This document shows, piece after piece, positions 17,974 to 25,780 of a stretch of 64,000 bases of DNA; positions within the stretch are counted from its first letter, which is position 1, and each line of letters starts with the position of its first letter. Source of the DNA: JANQPC01 sp039208375 (lineage in GTDB: Bacteria; Pseudomonadota; Alphaproteobacteria; Rhodobacterales; Rhodobacteraceae). The stretch is from contig JBCCRC010000001.1 of NCBI GenBank assembly GCA_039208375.1, positions 62,001 to 126,000 of the forward strand, read 5' to 3'. A model generated the notes under the pieces. It was not told the origin of the DNA. It made no database searches and worked only from the letters and a program-made list of their open reading frames with translations. The position numbers were made by a program, and so were the translations under genes.

Positions 17974-18123
17974 TTGCGTGAACTTGCGCTCGCGCATTAG
18001 GATATTGCTCAGAATGCTGCAAGCGCATTTTGCACCTGCAGCAGAAGCAGGTTCCTCTGGCCCTGCCTGTGGCGCAGGCATTCTTGCGTAAACTGCCTGA
18101 ATTTTCAGAGATTCTTGCGTTAA
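17974..18123. promoter_or_regulatory. Three TTGCGTNAAC motifs between mcl1 and dgcN
   Basis: TTGCGTGAAC is at 17974-17983, TTGCGTAAAC at 18084-18093 and TTGCGTTAAC at 18114-18123, all in the same orientation. The last two extend to ATTCTTGCGT(A/T)AAC(T/A)G and are exactly 30 bases apart, about three helical turns. The first is 23 bases upstream of the mcl1 start codon. A TGCCTG-N5-CAGGCA hairpin lies at 18064-18080. The arrangement suggests a cooperative regulator of the malyl-CoA lyase gene; the regulator is not known. Confidence 0.45.
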
Positions 18124-18202
18124 CAGTCATGTATCGCGCAGGAATTCGCAGCGTTTTTCGCGACGGCCGCGCCATTCTACCCAAAAGCCTCGGGGGGTTG
18201 CG

Positions 18203-19204
18203 ATGATCGAAGCGCCGTACGTTTTGTTTCTTGGCGATGCGCCGGATCAACTTGCCGCTAAGGTGGCCCAGGGCATTCGCGACTGGCGGCCCGAAAGCGT
18301 GGTGGGCCAAATCCGGCTGCCCGGCTGCCTGGCTGATGTCGGCGTGCCCGATGTCACATTAGCCGAGGCGCGCGAGAAAGGCGCGAAGACCCTCGTGATC
18401 GGGGTAGCCAATCGCGGTGGCGTAATCTCGGAAAGCTGGAAAGCGGAACTCCACACCGCGCTCGAACAGGGCTTCGATCTCGCCAGTGGCCTTCACAACC
18501 TGCTGCGCGACGAGGCCGATCTTGTCCGCACCGCCGAGGCTCATGGCCGTCAGCTTTTCGACGTGCGCGTGCCGAGTGTCGAATACCCTATCGGGAACGG
18601 AGTCCGCCGATCCGGCAAGCGCTGCCTCGCCGTCGGCACGGATTGCTCGGTGGGTAAGATGTATACTGCGCTGGCGATGGAGCGCGAGATGCTTGCCCGC
18701 GGCATGGCAGCCACCTTTCGCGCCACCGGGCAGACCGGGATCCTGATCACCGGTGATGGCGTGCCGCTCGATGCGGTTGTGGCCGATTTCATGGCTGGCG
18801 CGGTGGAATGGTTGTCACCGGAAAACGCGCCCGATCATTGGGATCTGATTGAAGGGCAAGGTAGCCTTTTCCATCCCTCGTTTTCCGGCGTAACGATGGC
18901 GCTGATCCATGGCGGCCAGCCCGATGCGCTGATCCTCAGCCATGAGCCGACACGCACGCATATGCGCGGCTTGCCGCATTATGGCCTTCCGGCGCTTGAA
19001 GCGGTGCGCGATCTCTCTCTTTCGCTGGCGCAGATTGTAAACCCTGGTGCGCAGGTGGTGGCCGTCTCTGTGAACACCAAGTCCTTAGGGGAGGATGACG
19101 CGTTGAAGTGCCTAGAGGAAATTGAAGCGCGCCTTGGCCTTCCGACGGCAGACCCGTTCCGGCAGGGCGCTGCGCGGCTGGTGGACGCGCTGGCGGCGGT
19201 GTAG
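18203..19204 (+). CDS. dgcN: D-glutamate N-acetyltransferase DgcN (DUF1611)
   Basis: This 333-aa protein has a Rossmann-like N-terminal part (PYVLFLGDAPDQLAAKVAQG) and a P-loop-like C-terminal domain beginning near CLAVGTDCSVGKMYTAL, with EGQGSLFHPSFSG further on. That is the DUF1611 layout. Members next to a dipeptide-epimerase-like gene are described as DgcN, which acetylates D-glutamate so that DgcA can racemise it toward N-acetyl-L-glutamate. The start codon follows a G-rich stretch. dgcA starts 56 bases after its stop. Older annotations call such proteins NAD-dependent epimerases. Confidence 0.83.
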   Translation: MIEAPYVLFLGDAPDQLAAKVAQGIRDWRPESVVGQIRLPGCLADVGVPDVTLAEAREKGAKTLVIGVANRGGVISESWKAELHTALEQGFDLASGLHNLLRDEADLVRTAEAHGRQLFDVRVPSVEYPIGNGVRRSGKRCLAVGTDCSVGKMYTALAMEREMLARGMAATFRATGQTGILITGDGVPLDAVVADFMAGAVEWLSPENAPDHWDLIEGQGSLFHPSFSGVTMALIHGGQPDALILSHEPTRTHMRGLPHYGLPALEAVRDLSLSLAQIVNPGAQVVAVSVNTKSLGEDDALKCLEEIEARLGLPTADPFRQGAARLVDALAAV

Positions 19205-19260
19205 GCCTCGCGGCACGCAGGCCACGACGGCCGTGAGTGAAACCAAACGAAGAGGCAGCA

Positions 19261-20226
19261 ATGACGCTCAGCGTGCAGCGGGAGAGATTTCGCCTTGCGG
19301 AGGCATTCACCATATCGCGCGGCACCAAAACCGAAGCCGAAGTGCTTACAGTTGTCGCGGCTGCTGATGGCGTACAGGGGTGGGGCGAATGCGTTCCCTA
19401 CGCCCGGTACGGCGAGACGATGGAGAGCGTTGCGACCGCGGTTGAGGCGTTGCCGGCAGGCGTGACGCGGCAAGCGCTGCAAGGGCTTCTGCCAGCAGGT
19501 GCCGCGCGCAACGCTGTTGATTGCGCATTATGGGATCTAGAGGCCAAGCGCGCGGGCGCGCGGGTGTGGCAGGTGGCCCGGTGGGCGGCGCCCGGCCCGG
19601 AAGTGACGGCCTTTACTCTATCGCTTGATACACCCGAAAACATGCGCGCGGCAGCGGCGCGACATGCCGACCGCCCGGTTCTGAAGATTAAACTCGGCAC
19701 GGCGGACGACATGGCGCGCCTCGAAGCGGTGCGCGCCGGGGCGCCAAAGGCAAAGATCGTTGTCGATGCAAATGAAGGCTGGAGCGCGGAGATCTATGCC
19801 GATCTCGCGCCGCACCTTGAGCGCCTCGGCGTCGTACTTGTCGAACAGCCGCTACCGGCCGGCGAAGACGGAATGCTGGCCGAAATCGCGCGGCCCGTGC
19901 CCGTCTGCGCCGACGAAAGCTGCCACGATCGAGCGACGCTCGACGCGCTGACCGGCAAGTATGACATGGTGAACATCAAGCTTGATAAGGCGGGTGGATT
20001 GACCGAGGCCATGGCTTTGAAGGCCGAGGCGCAGGCGCGGGGCTTCGGCATCATGGTGGGGTGCATGGTGGGCTCAAGCCTCGCCATGGCACCTGCGGTT
20101 CTGCTGGCACAAGGGGCGCAGATCGTCGATCTCGATGGCCCGCTCCTTCTAGCTGAAGATCGCGAGGTGCCGCTGAAATACGATGCGGCGGGGGTGCATC
20201 CGCCCGAAGCGGGACTTTGGGGATGA
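19261..20226 (+). CDS. dgcA: N-acetyl-D-glutamate racemase DgcA (enolase superfamily)
   Basis: This 321-aa protein belongs to the mandelate racemase/muconate-lactonizing group, dipeptide-epimerase-like branch. Visible catalytic elements are LKIKLG (Lys pair), VVDANEGW (metal Asp), EQPLPAGED (metal Glu), CADESCHD (metal Asp) and NIKLDKAGG (second catalytic Lys). The ATG at MTLSVQRERFRL is preferred over a start 8 codons earlier. With DgcN it would convert N-acetyl-D-Glu to N-acetyl-L-Glu. The stop overlaps the Nudix start by four bases. L-Ala-D/L-Glu epimerase is the alternative reading. Confidence 0.85.
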   Translation: MTLSVQRERFRLAEAFTISRGTKTEAEVLTVVAAADGVQGWGECVPYARYGETMESVATAVEALPAGVTRQALQGLLPAGAARNAVDCALWDLEAKRAGARVWQVARWAAPGPEVTAFTLSLDTPENMRAAAARHADRPVLKIKLGTADDMARLEAVRAGAPKAKIVVDANEGWSAEIYADLAPHLERLGVVLVEQPLPAGEDGMLAEIARPVPVCADESCHDRATLDALTGKYDMVNIKLDKAGGLTEAMALKAEAQARGFGIMVGCMVGSSLAMAPAVLLAQGAQIVDLDGPLLLAEDREVPLKYDAAGVHPPEAGLWG

Positions 20227-20810
20227 CCACACAGTTCGAAGTTCTCGAAACCCGCCTGCTGTCAGATAACTGGGCCGAGCTTAAGACAACGCGCCTGCGG
20301 CTGACCTTTCCCGATGGCACTGTCTCCGATCAATGGCGCGAAACCTACGATCGGGGCGATGGCGCTGTGATCCTGCCGTTCGATGCCGCGCGCGGCCATG
20401 TTCTGCTGGCGCGGCAGTTCCGGTGGCCAGCCGCCTATGTGGGGGCCGAGCCGCAGATGATCGAGGCCGCCGCGGGGCTGCTGGATGCCGAGGATCCCGA
20501 AACGCGCATCAAGGGCGAGGCGGAGGAAGAGCTTGGCATCACAGTCGCTCACCCCCGGAAGGTGTTCGAGCTCTTCATGTCGCCTGGTTCGGTAACCGAA
20601 CGGCTGCATTTCTTCGTCGCCGAGTACAGCGCAGCCGACGCTACCCAGAAGTTTGCCGGCATTGCCGAAGAGGGTGAGAAGACCGAAGTACTCAATTTGC
20701 CGCTGGCCGAGGCCCTTGCGATGGTGGGCGATGGCCGGATATGCGACGCCAAGACCGTCATCTTGCTGCAATACGCAGCGATGCACCTGATGCAAGGGGA
20801 GAGCCTGTGA
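20223..20810 (+). CDS. Nudix hydrolase, ADP-ribose pyrophosphatase-like
   Basis: This 195-aa protein starts within the dgcA stop (ATGA). The Nudix box is imperfect: Ala replaces the first Gly and Gly replaces the Arg, but GEAEEELG keeps the metal-binding glutamates. The preceding strands (VILPFDAARGHVLLARQFRWPA) and the G-E-A context resemble ADP-ribose or nucleoside-diphosphate-sugar pyrophosphatases. Its substrate is unknown. It sits between D-glutamate and D-alanine enzymes with overlaps on both sides, so it is part of the same operon. Confidence 0.83.
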   Translation: MTTQFEVLETRLLSDNWAELKTTRLRLTFPDGTVSDQWRETYDRGDGAVILPFDAARGHVLLARQFRWPAAYVGAEPQMIEAAAGLLDAEDPETRIKGEAEEELGITVAHPRKVFELFMSPGSVTERLHFFVAEYSAADATQKFAGIAEEGEKTEVLNLPLAEALAMVGDGRICDAKTVILLQYAAMHLMQGESL

Positions 20811-21661
20811 GCCGCACTGTCTACGTCAATGGAGAGTATCTGCCCGAGGAAGAGGCGAAGGTTTCCGTCTTCGATCGCGGGTTCCTGTTCGCCGATGGCG
20901 TCTACGAAGTGACAAGCGTGCTGGATGGCAAGCTAATTGACTTCGAGGGCCACGCGCAGCGGCTGGAGCGGTCGCTCGGTGAGTTGGAGATGGAAAACCC
21001 GGTTACAGCGGATGAGCTGCTTCAGATCCACCGCGAACTTGTGGCGCGGAACGGGATCGACGAGGGGCTGGTTTACCTTCAAATCACCCGTGGCGCGGCG
21101 GATCGCGATTTCGCGTACCCTGATGGGGCGGAGCCCACTATCGTGCTCTTCACCCAAGCCAAACCTGGGCTTGCCGAAAGCGCTGCCTCCAAGGCCGGGA
21201 TTAAGGTGATCTCGATCCCCGATATCCGCTGGGGGCGGCGGGATATCAAAACGGTGCAGCTGCTCTACCCCTCAATGGGCAAGATGGCAGCCAAGAAGGC
21301 GGGCGCCGACGATGCCTGGATGATTGAGGATGGGGAAGTCACCGAGGGTACGTCTAACAATGCCTATATCGTCAAAGGCCGCACGATCGTAACCCGCCAC
21401 CTCGGCAATGAGATCCTGCATGGGATCACGCGCGCCGCAGTGCTGCGTTTTGCGCGCGAGGCGCAAATGGAGGTGGAGGAGCGCGCCTTCACGATTGATG
21501 AGGCGAAGGCGGCCGATGAGGCCTTTGTCACATCGGCGTCGAGCTTCGTCATGCCGGTGGTGGAAATCGATGGGCAGGCGCTGAGCAATGGTGCCCCGGG
21601 CCCCGTGGCCACGCGGCTGCGCGACATCTACCTCGACGAAATGCGCAAGGCTGCGGTCTAG
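20807..21661 (+). CDS. dat: D-amino-acid transaminase (class IV PLP)
   Basis: This 284-aa protein starts at a GTG that overlaps the Nudix stop (GTGA). The fold-type IV signatures are VFDRGFLFADGVYEVTSV near the N-terminus, DIKTVQLLYPSMGK with the PLP lysine, and EGTSNNAYIV in the cofactor loop. The reading is a D-alanine:2-oxoglutarate transaminase, which makes pyruvate and D-glutamate. That product is the substrate of DgcN, encoded three genes upstream. The stop shares CTAG with the convergent RTX gene. A branched-chain enzyme is less likely. Confidence 0.88.
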   Translation: MSRTVYVNGEYLPEEEAKVSVFDRGFLFADGVYEVTSVLDGKLIDFEGHAQRLERSLGELEMENPVTADELLQIHRELVARNGIDEGLVYLQITRGAADRDFAYPDGAEPTIVLFTQAKPGLAESAASKAGIKVISIPDIRWGRRDIKTVQLLYPSMGKMAAKKAGADDAWMIEDGEVTEGTSNNAYIVKGRTIVTRHLGNEILHGITRAAVLRFAREAQMEVEERAFTIDEAKAADEAFVTSASSFVMPVVEIDGQALSNGAPGPVATRLRDIYLDEMRKAAV

Positions 21662-22476
21662 ACCATCTCGACCGTCACGTTGGCGGGCGGGGCTGTTGCG
21701 CCCTCAAGCACGGCGTAAACGGTGCCATTGACCAGAACTTCCACCCGATCAGGCGCGTTCAGCGTGTTGAAGCTGAGGTCTCCATTGGACACCGGCGCAA
21801 ATGTTGCGTCCTCAAATTGCAGGCGCAGTGTTTCGTTGGCCGTGTCAAAATCGCTGATGCGCACCGGATCCTCGCCGATCTCATCGAATGCGCCGGTGAA
21901 GGCGTCGAGGCCGTCGTTGCCGGCGAACTGATCACCGTCATCGCCGATGAGGGTATCCGTTCCGAAGCCGCCGGAAAGCTCATCTGGCGTGTTGTCGCCG
22001 GGATCATCCACGGCATTGAGCGTATCGGCACCCTCGTCGCCGAACAGGCGGTTTGTGCCGAGGCGATCGAAGATCACGTCGTTGGCCGGCCCGCCGCGGA
22101 TCGTATCGTCTCCACCATCCTGCGGGATGCCGCCGAGATCTACGCCAACCGAGCGATCGTTTCCGCCATCGAGCGATATGGTGTCGTTGCCCGGCCCGCC
22201 CTGTACGTCGTCCTTGCCACCGCCGCCGAAGATCCGGTCCTCGCCGGGGCCCGCATTCGCCGTATCATCCCCAACTCCGAGAAAGAGCTGGTCGTCGCCT
22301 TCGAGTGAATTGACGACGTCGTTGCCCGCGCCTGCCTCGATGCGATCGGCAAGTGCCGTTCCGATGATCGTGTCATCTCCGGCATTCGCCGGACCGTCGT
22401 CATCGCTATTGCCGCCGCCCAAGAGGCCCACGACAGCGCCAACGCCGAGAAGGAGAGAAAGAAAAATGAGTTCCAT
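21658..22476 (-). CDS. RTX-type calcium-binding repeat protein with N-terminal anchor
   Basis: This 272-aa acidic protein starts at MELIFLSLLLGVGAVVGLLGGG, a hydrophobic segment that could anchor it in the membrane or act as a signal. From about residue 30 to 200 it holds degenerate glycine/aspartate nonapeptide-type repeats (GAGNDVVNS, GVGDDTANA, GPGNDTISL, GGDDTIRGG, GDEGADTLN) that usually form a Ca2+-binding beta-roll. The last ~70 residues are a beta-rich tail with DFDTANETLRLQF. Secretion partners are not nearby. A TTG start six codons upstream is possible but less likely. Confidence 0.78.
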   Translation of the reverse strand: MELIFLSLLLGVGAVVGLLGGGNSDDDGPANAGDDTIIGTALADRIEAGAGNDVVNSLEGDDQLFLGVGDDTANAGPGEDRIFGGGGKDDVQGGPGNDTISLDGGNDRSVGVDLGGIPQDGGDDTIRGGPANDVIFDRLGTNRLFGDEGADTLNAVDDPGDNTPDELSGGFGTDTLIGDDGDQFAGNDGLDAFTGAFDEIGEDPVRISDFDTANETLRLQFEDATFAPVSNGDLSFNTLNAPDRVEVLVNGTVYAVLEGATAPPANVTVEMV

Positions 22477-22568
22477 GACCTGCCTGCGCTTCAACCGTTA
22501 CTCGGTTGTTGGCGGCTAGGGTTGGTACCAAGCGTCTGGTCTGTCAACGCCCGGAGGTCAGGCCGATG

Positions 22569-22835
22569 CTACCTGTTCCCGAAAAGCAAGTCTCTCAACG
22601 AGTTGCGCCCACCGATCACCGATTTGGCAAGCCCGCGTTTGTCAGACTCCGATCGATTTGAATTCAGGATAGCGTGGAGCGCGGCCACCTGCGTGCTGTC
22701 GAGATCGTCGACGGTAACGCCAAGGTTCAGCCGCTCCACGTCACGGGCGATTGACTGGGCAATTTGCGAACGCTCCGCCGCGGCAGGCAGCGCAAGCGCA
22801 ATGCCCGCTACGATCGCAAGACTGCGGGCGATCAC
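22569..22835 (-). CDS. Small secreted protein, second member of a tandem pair
   Basis: This 88-aa protein has a signal peptide (MIARSLAIVAGIALALPAAA, cleavage near AAA-ER). The mature part is about 68 residues, helical, without Cys: QIAQSIARDVERLNLGV, then DLDSTQVAALHAILNS and a basic tail. The layout matches the gene just upstream: an N-terminal helix ending R-x-N-L, then a T-x-AQ-x-A-x-LH-x-IL segment. Its ATG overlaps the stop of that gene by four bases. No known family is recognised. Confidence 0.7.
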   Translation of the reverse strand: MIARSLAIVAGIALALPAAAERSQIAQSIARDVERLNLGVTVDDLDSTQVAALHAILNSNRSESDKRGLAKSVIGGRNSLRDLLFGNR

Positions 22836-23092
22836 GATCCGGCGCCATCCACGCGGCGTAACACGGCCTTCAGCCGGCTGCGCGTATCGAAATAGGATTT
22901 CTCGGGGGATGACAGAATGAGGTGCAACTGCGCCGCTTGTGCGGTGGTCAGCGCCGCAGTGTTGGTTTCAAGATTGAAACGCGAAAGCCCCTTGTCGATC
23001 TGTGACAAAAGCTGGGCTCCCGGCGCCGCGCCAGCTGGCATCGCGGCGAGAATTGCGGCCGCCAAAGCGGCAAAGCGGAGTTTCCTATCCAT
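22832..23092 (-). CDS. Small secreted protein, first member of a tandem pair
   Basis: This 86-aa protein starts MDRKLRFAALAAAILAAMPAGAAPG, a clear signal peptide. The mature chain has QLLSQIDKGLSRFNLET, then LTTAQAAQLHLILSSPEKS, which lines up with the downstream neighbour (DSTQVAALHAILNSNRSES). Both therefore look like products of a tandem duplication that has diverged. It is followed with a four-base overlap by the second copy. The function is unknown; the pair is expected to be periplasmic. Confidence 0.7.
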   Translation of the reverse strand: MDRKLRFAALAAAILAAMPAGAAPGAQLLSQIDKGLSRFNLETNTAALTTAQAAQLHLILSSPEKSYFDTRSRLKAVLRRVDGAGS

Positions 23093-23121
23093 CCTGGTAA
23101 TGTAGGGACGGCACCCTATTC

Positions 23122-23144
23122 CCGCAAATCACGAGATTTTGCGG
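23122..23144 (-). terminator. Hairpin just after the DUF1244 gene
   Basis: CCGCAAA-N9-TTTGCGG forms a perfect 7-bp stem one base after the stop of the DUF1244 gene. It lacks a long U-run, so termination is only a possibility. Confidence 0.35.
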
Positions 23145-23145
23145 C

Positions 23146-23445
23146 CTAGCCATGGGCCTTGTCGGCTGCCTCAAAGGCGGCCCTTTGCTCCGCGGTTGCT
23201 TCGGTTTGATACCGGTCTTTCCATTCGGAATAAGGCATGCCGTAGACGTGTTCGCGCGCGTCGTCCTTCGTCAGCGGAATGCCGCGCGCGTCGGCGGCTT
23301 CTTGCACCCAACGGCTCAGGCAATTCCGGCAGAAGCCGGTGAGGTTCATCATATCGATGTTCTGCACATCGGTGCGTTCCCCAAGATGGGCGAGCAGCCG
23401 GCGAAAGGCGGCGGCTTCAAGTTCGGTTCGTGTCGTCTCGTCCAT
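23146..23445 (-). CDS. DUF1244 domain protein
   Basis: This 99-aa protein starts MDETTRTELEAAAFRRLLAHL. It shows the DUF1244 core: RTDVQNIDMMNLTGFCRNCLSRW with a CxxC pair, then AREHVYGMPYSEWKDRYQ. The family is small, conserved in Alphaproteobacteria and some Gammaproteobacteria, and has no known function; the Cys pair suggests metal or redox chemistry. It lies 20 bases after the N-formylglutamate amidohydrolase gene and is probably in the same transcript. Confidence 0.88.
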   Translation of the reverse strand: MDETTRTELEAAAFRRLLAHLGERTDVQNIDMMNLTGFCRNCLSRWVQEAADARGIPLTKDDAREHVYGMPYSEWKDRYQTEATAEQRAAFEAADKAHG

Positions 23446-23465
23446 AGTCCCTTCCTACTTGTCTG

Positions 23466-24272
23466 CTAGAGATTGGCGTCGGCACGTGCGGCTTCAAGAA
23501 GCCGAGCAAGCCGGTCGGCCCATGCGGCCTGCGCCGCCTCAGTTTCAATCAGATCGTGACGAAGCTCGATCAACGCGTTCGGGCGCCCCGGGATCAGTGC
23601 ATGGCGATCTACGGCGTCGCCCGGCAAATGGCCCGCATATGGTTGGTTCTCGCCAACGCAAAGATCGGTTTCGGCATGCAGGCGTTCCAGAAGCGGCCGG
23701 GACAGGCGCTGATCTTCGGCATGGAGTATCCCGATATGCCAGGGGCGGTTCGAGCGGGCGTTCAGCCGTGGCGTGAAGCTGTGAACCGCGACGATTATGG
23801 TATCGCTTCGGTCCGCCGCAAGATCCGCATAGGCGGCATGATAGGGGCGATAGTAGCTGTTGAGCCGGCGCATCCGCTCGGCATCGGAAAGCCCGCGATT
23901 GCCCGGCACAATCGTGTGGTCATAGACCTGCATGATGAGGGTGGGATCATCTTCACCGCGGTTGGGATCGATCACCAGGCGGGAAAACTGGCCAAGGATG
24001 GCACGGGCGCCTAGACGTTCCGTAAGATGTCGGGTGACGCCAGCGGCGCCCACGTCATAGGCGATGTGCCGCGACATCTGATCGGCGGGTAAGCCAAGAG
24101 AACCACCGCCGATTTCGGGCGGGACGTGATTGGACGCATGATCGCAGGCAATCAGCCACGCACTATCGCGATCACGCCCCATTATTTCATAGGGCGGGCT
24201 GGTCATCGCAATGTCATCTGTCTGCACCACAGCAGGGAATGCGCCGTTGTAAATGTTAGCGTTATCAGCCAT
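23466..24272 (-). CDS. N-formylglutamate amidohydrolase
   Basis: This 268-aa protein has the family signatures LIACDHASNHVPPEIG, RHIAYDVGAAGVTRHL, QFSRLVIDPNRGEDDPTLI, VAVHSFTPRLN and ALIELRHDLI, with His and Glu residues expected to bind zinc. The enzyme hydrolyses N-formyl-L-glutamate to glutamate and formate, the last step of one histidine route, though many paralogues act on other N-acyl glutamates. The start is uncertain between MADNANIYNG (used) and MTSPPYEIMG 22 codons later. No hut genes are nearby. Confidence 0.85.
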   Translation of the reverse strand: MADNANIYNGAFPAVVQTDDIAMTSPPYEIMGRDRDSAWLIACDHASNHVPPEIGGGSLGLPADQMSRHIAYDVGAAGVTRHLTERLGARAILGQFSRLVIDPNRGEDDPTLIMQVYDHTIVPGNRGLSDAERMRRLNSYYRPYHAAYADLAADRSDTIIVAVHSFTPRLNARSNRPWHIGILHAEDQRLSRPLLERLHAETDLCVGENQPYAGHLPGDAVDRHALIPGRPNALIELRHDLIETEAAQAAWADRLARLLEAARADANL

Positions 24273-24331
24273 AACGCCGAAGGCTGGCCAGCGCACGAAA
24301 CGGTGCGGATAACTCTTGGGGATTACGTAGA

Positions 24332-25777
24332 ATGAGACGCCTCCGCAACGTCAAGATCGTCGCAACGCTTGGGCCCTCTTCGAGCGACTATGAGACCATC
24401 CGTGCCCTTTTTGAGGCGGGGGCTGACGTCTTCCGGCTTAATATGAGCCACGGAACCCATGACGATATTGGCGGCCGGCACAAGATCATCCGGCAGATCG
24501 AGGAAGAACTCGGGCGCCCGATTGCAATTCTTGCAGACTTGCAGGGGCCGAAGCTGCGGGTCGGCGCGTTCAAGAATGGTGCGGAAGAGTTAGAGATTGG
24601 TCAGAGCTTTCGGCTGGATCTTGATGAGGCCGAGGGTGATGCCACCCGGGTTTGCCTGCCGCACAAAGAAATCTTTGAAGCGCTTTCGCCGGGGTCTGCC
24701 CTATTGGTCAACGACGGCAAAATCCGTCTCAAGGTAGAAGACTGCGGTGCAGACTTCGCGGATTGCAAGGTAACCGTTGGCGGCACGATATCTGACCGCA
24801 AGGGTGTGAACGTGCCCGACGTCGTTCTGCCGCTCGCCGCCCTTTCGAACAAGGACCGCAAGGATTTGGAGTTTGTGTGCGAGCTTGGCGTTGACTGGCT
24901 CGCCCTGTCATTCGTGCAGCGGCCATCTGACGTTGAAGAGGCGCGCACGCTTGCCAAGGGCCGCGCCGCGATCCTTTCAAAAATTGAGAAACCCGCCGCT
25001 GTCACGGCCTTCGACGAGATTCTTGCGGCCTCGGATGGGATCATGGTGGCGCGGGGCGATCTCGGAGTTGAGCTACCGGTGCAGAACGTGCCCCCGATCC
25101 AAAAACGTTTGGTGCGAAAGTCCCGTGCGGTGGCCAAGCCGGTGATCGTGGCCACGCAAATGCTGGAGAGCATGATTGAGAGCCCGATGCCCACGCGCGC
25201 CGAAGTGTCTGACGTCGCTGCCGCAATCTACGAAGGCGCCGACGCAGTCATGCTCTCGGCCGAAAGCGCTGCCGGGGATTACCCGATTGAAGCGGTGCAA
25301 ACGATGAATGCCGTGGCAATCGAGGTGGAAAGCGATCCCACTTACCGTGACGTGATCGATGCCAGCCGCGGCGGCAAGCGTGAAACCACGGCCGACGCCA
25401 TCGTCGTTGCGGCAAGAGAAATTGCGGAAACGACCGATATCAAGGTGATTTGCTGCTACACGGAGTCGGGCACCACGGCGCGCCTAGTCTCCCGCGAACG
25501 CCCGCGCGTGCCCATCGTGGCGATGACAGCCCAACGGGAACCGGCGCGGCGGCTCTGCCTTAGCTGGGGGGCCCACTGCGTGATGGCGGGCTCGCTTCAA
25601 CGGTTCAAACAGGCGGTGGTGAATGCGGCGCGGGCCGCGCGCGAAGATGGGTTTGCCACCGAAGCCGACCAGCTTGTTGTTATCGCTGGCGTGCCCTTCA
25701 GCGTTGCAGGGTCCACGAACATCTTGCGGATTGCCCCGTGCGAGGAGCGATTGATTTTCGCAACCGATCCGGGCTAA
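24332..25777 (+). CDS. pyk: Pyruvate kinase
   Basis: This 481-aa glycolytic enzyme converts phosphoenolpyruvate and ADP to pyruvate and ATP. Signatures are KIVATLGPSSSDYE and RLNMSHGTHDD at the N-terminus, ILADLQGPKLRVG, AILSKIEKPAAV with the active-site Lys, MVARGDLGVELP, and ATQMLESMIESPMPTRAE. The C-terminal domain (from about 350) carries the usual ESGTTARLVSRERP phosphate-binding segment. The start is divergent from the amidohydrolase gene, 59 bases away. The length is standard. Confidence 0.96.
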   Translation: MRRLRNVKIVATLGPSSSDYETIRALFEAGADVFRLNMSHGTHDDIGGRHKIIRQIEEELGRPIAILADLQGPKLRVGAFKNGAEELEIGQSFRLDLDEAEGDATRVCLPHKEIFEALSPGSALLVNDGKIRLKVEDCGADFADCKVTVGGTISDRKGVNVPDVVLPLAALSNKDRKDLEFVCELGVDWLALSFVQRPSDVEEARTLAKGRAAILSKIEKPAAVTAFDEILAASDGIMVARGDLGVELPVQNVPPIQKRLVRKSRAVAKPVIVATQMLESMIESPMPTRAEVSDVAAAIYEGADAVMLSAESAAGDYPIEAVQTMNAVAIEVESDPTYRDVIDASRGGKRETTADAIVVAAREIAETTDIKVICCYTESGTTARLVSRERPRVPIVAMTAQREPARRLCLSWGAHCVMAGSLQRFKQAVVNAARAAREDGFATEADQLVVIAGVPFSVAGSTNILRIAPCEERLIFATDPG

Positions 25778-25780
25778 CGT

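Noticed and set aside
20741..20806. Longer N-terminus for the D-amino-acid transaminase
   Set aside because: The extra 22 codons overlap the Nudix gene in another frame; the GTG at 20807 fits the GTGA coupling and the family start.
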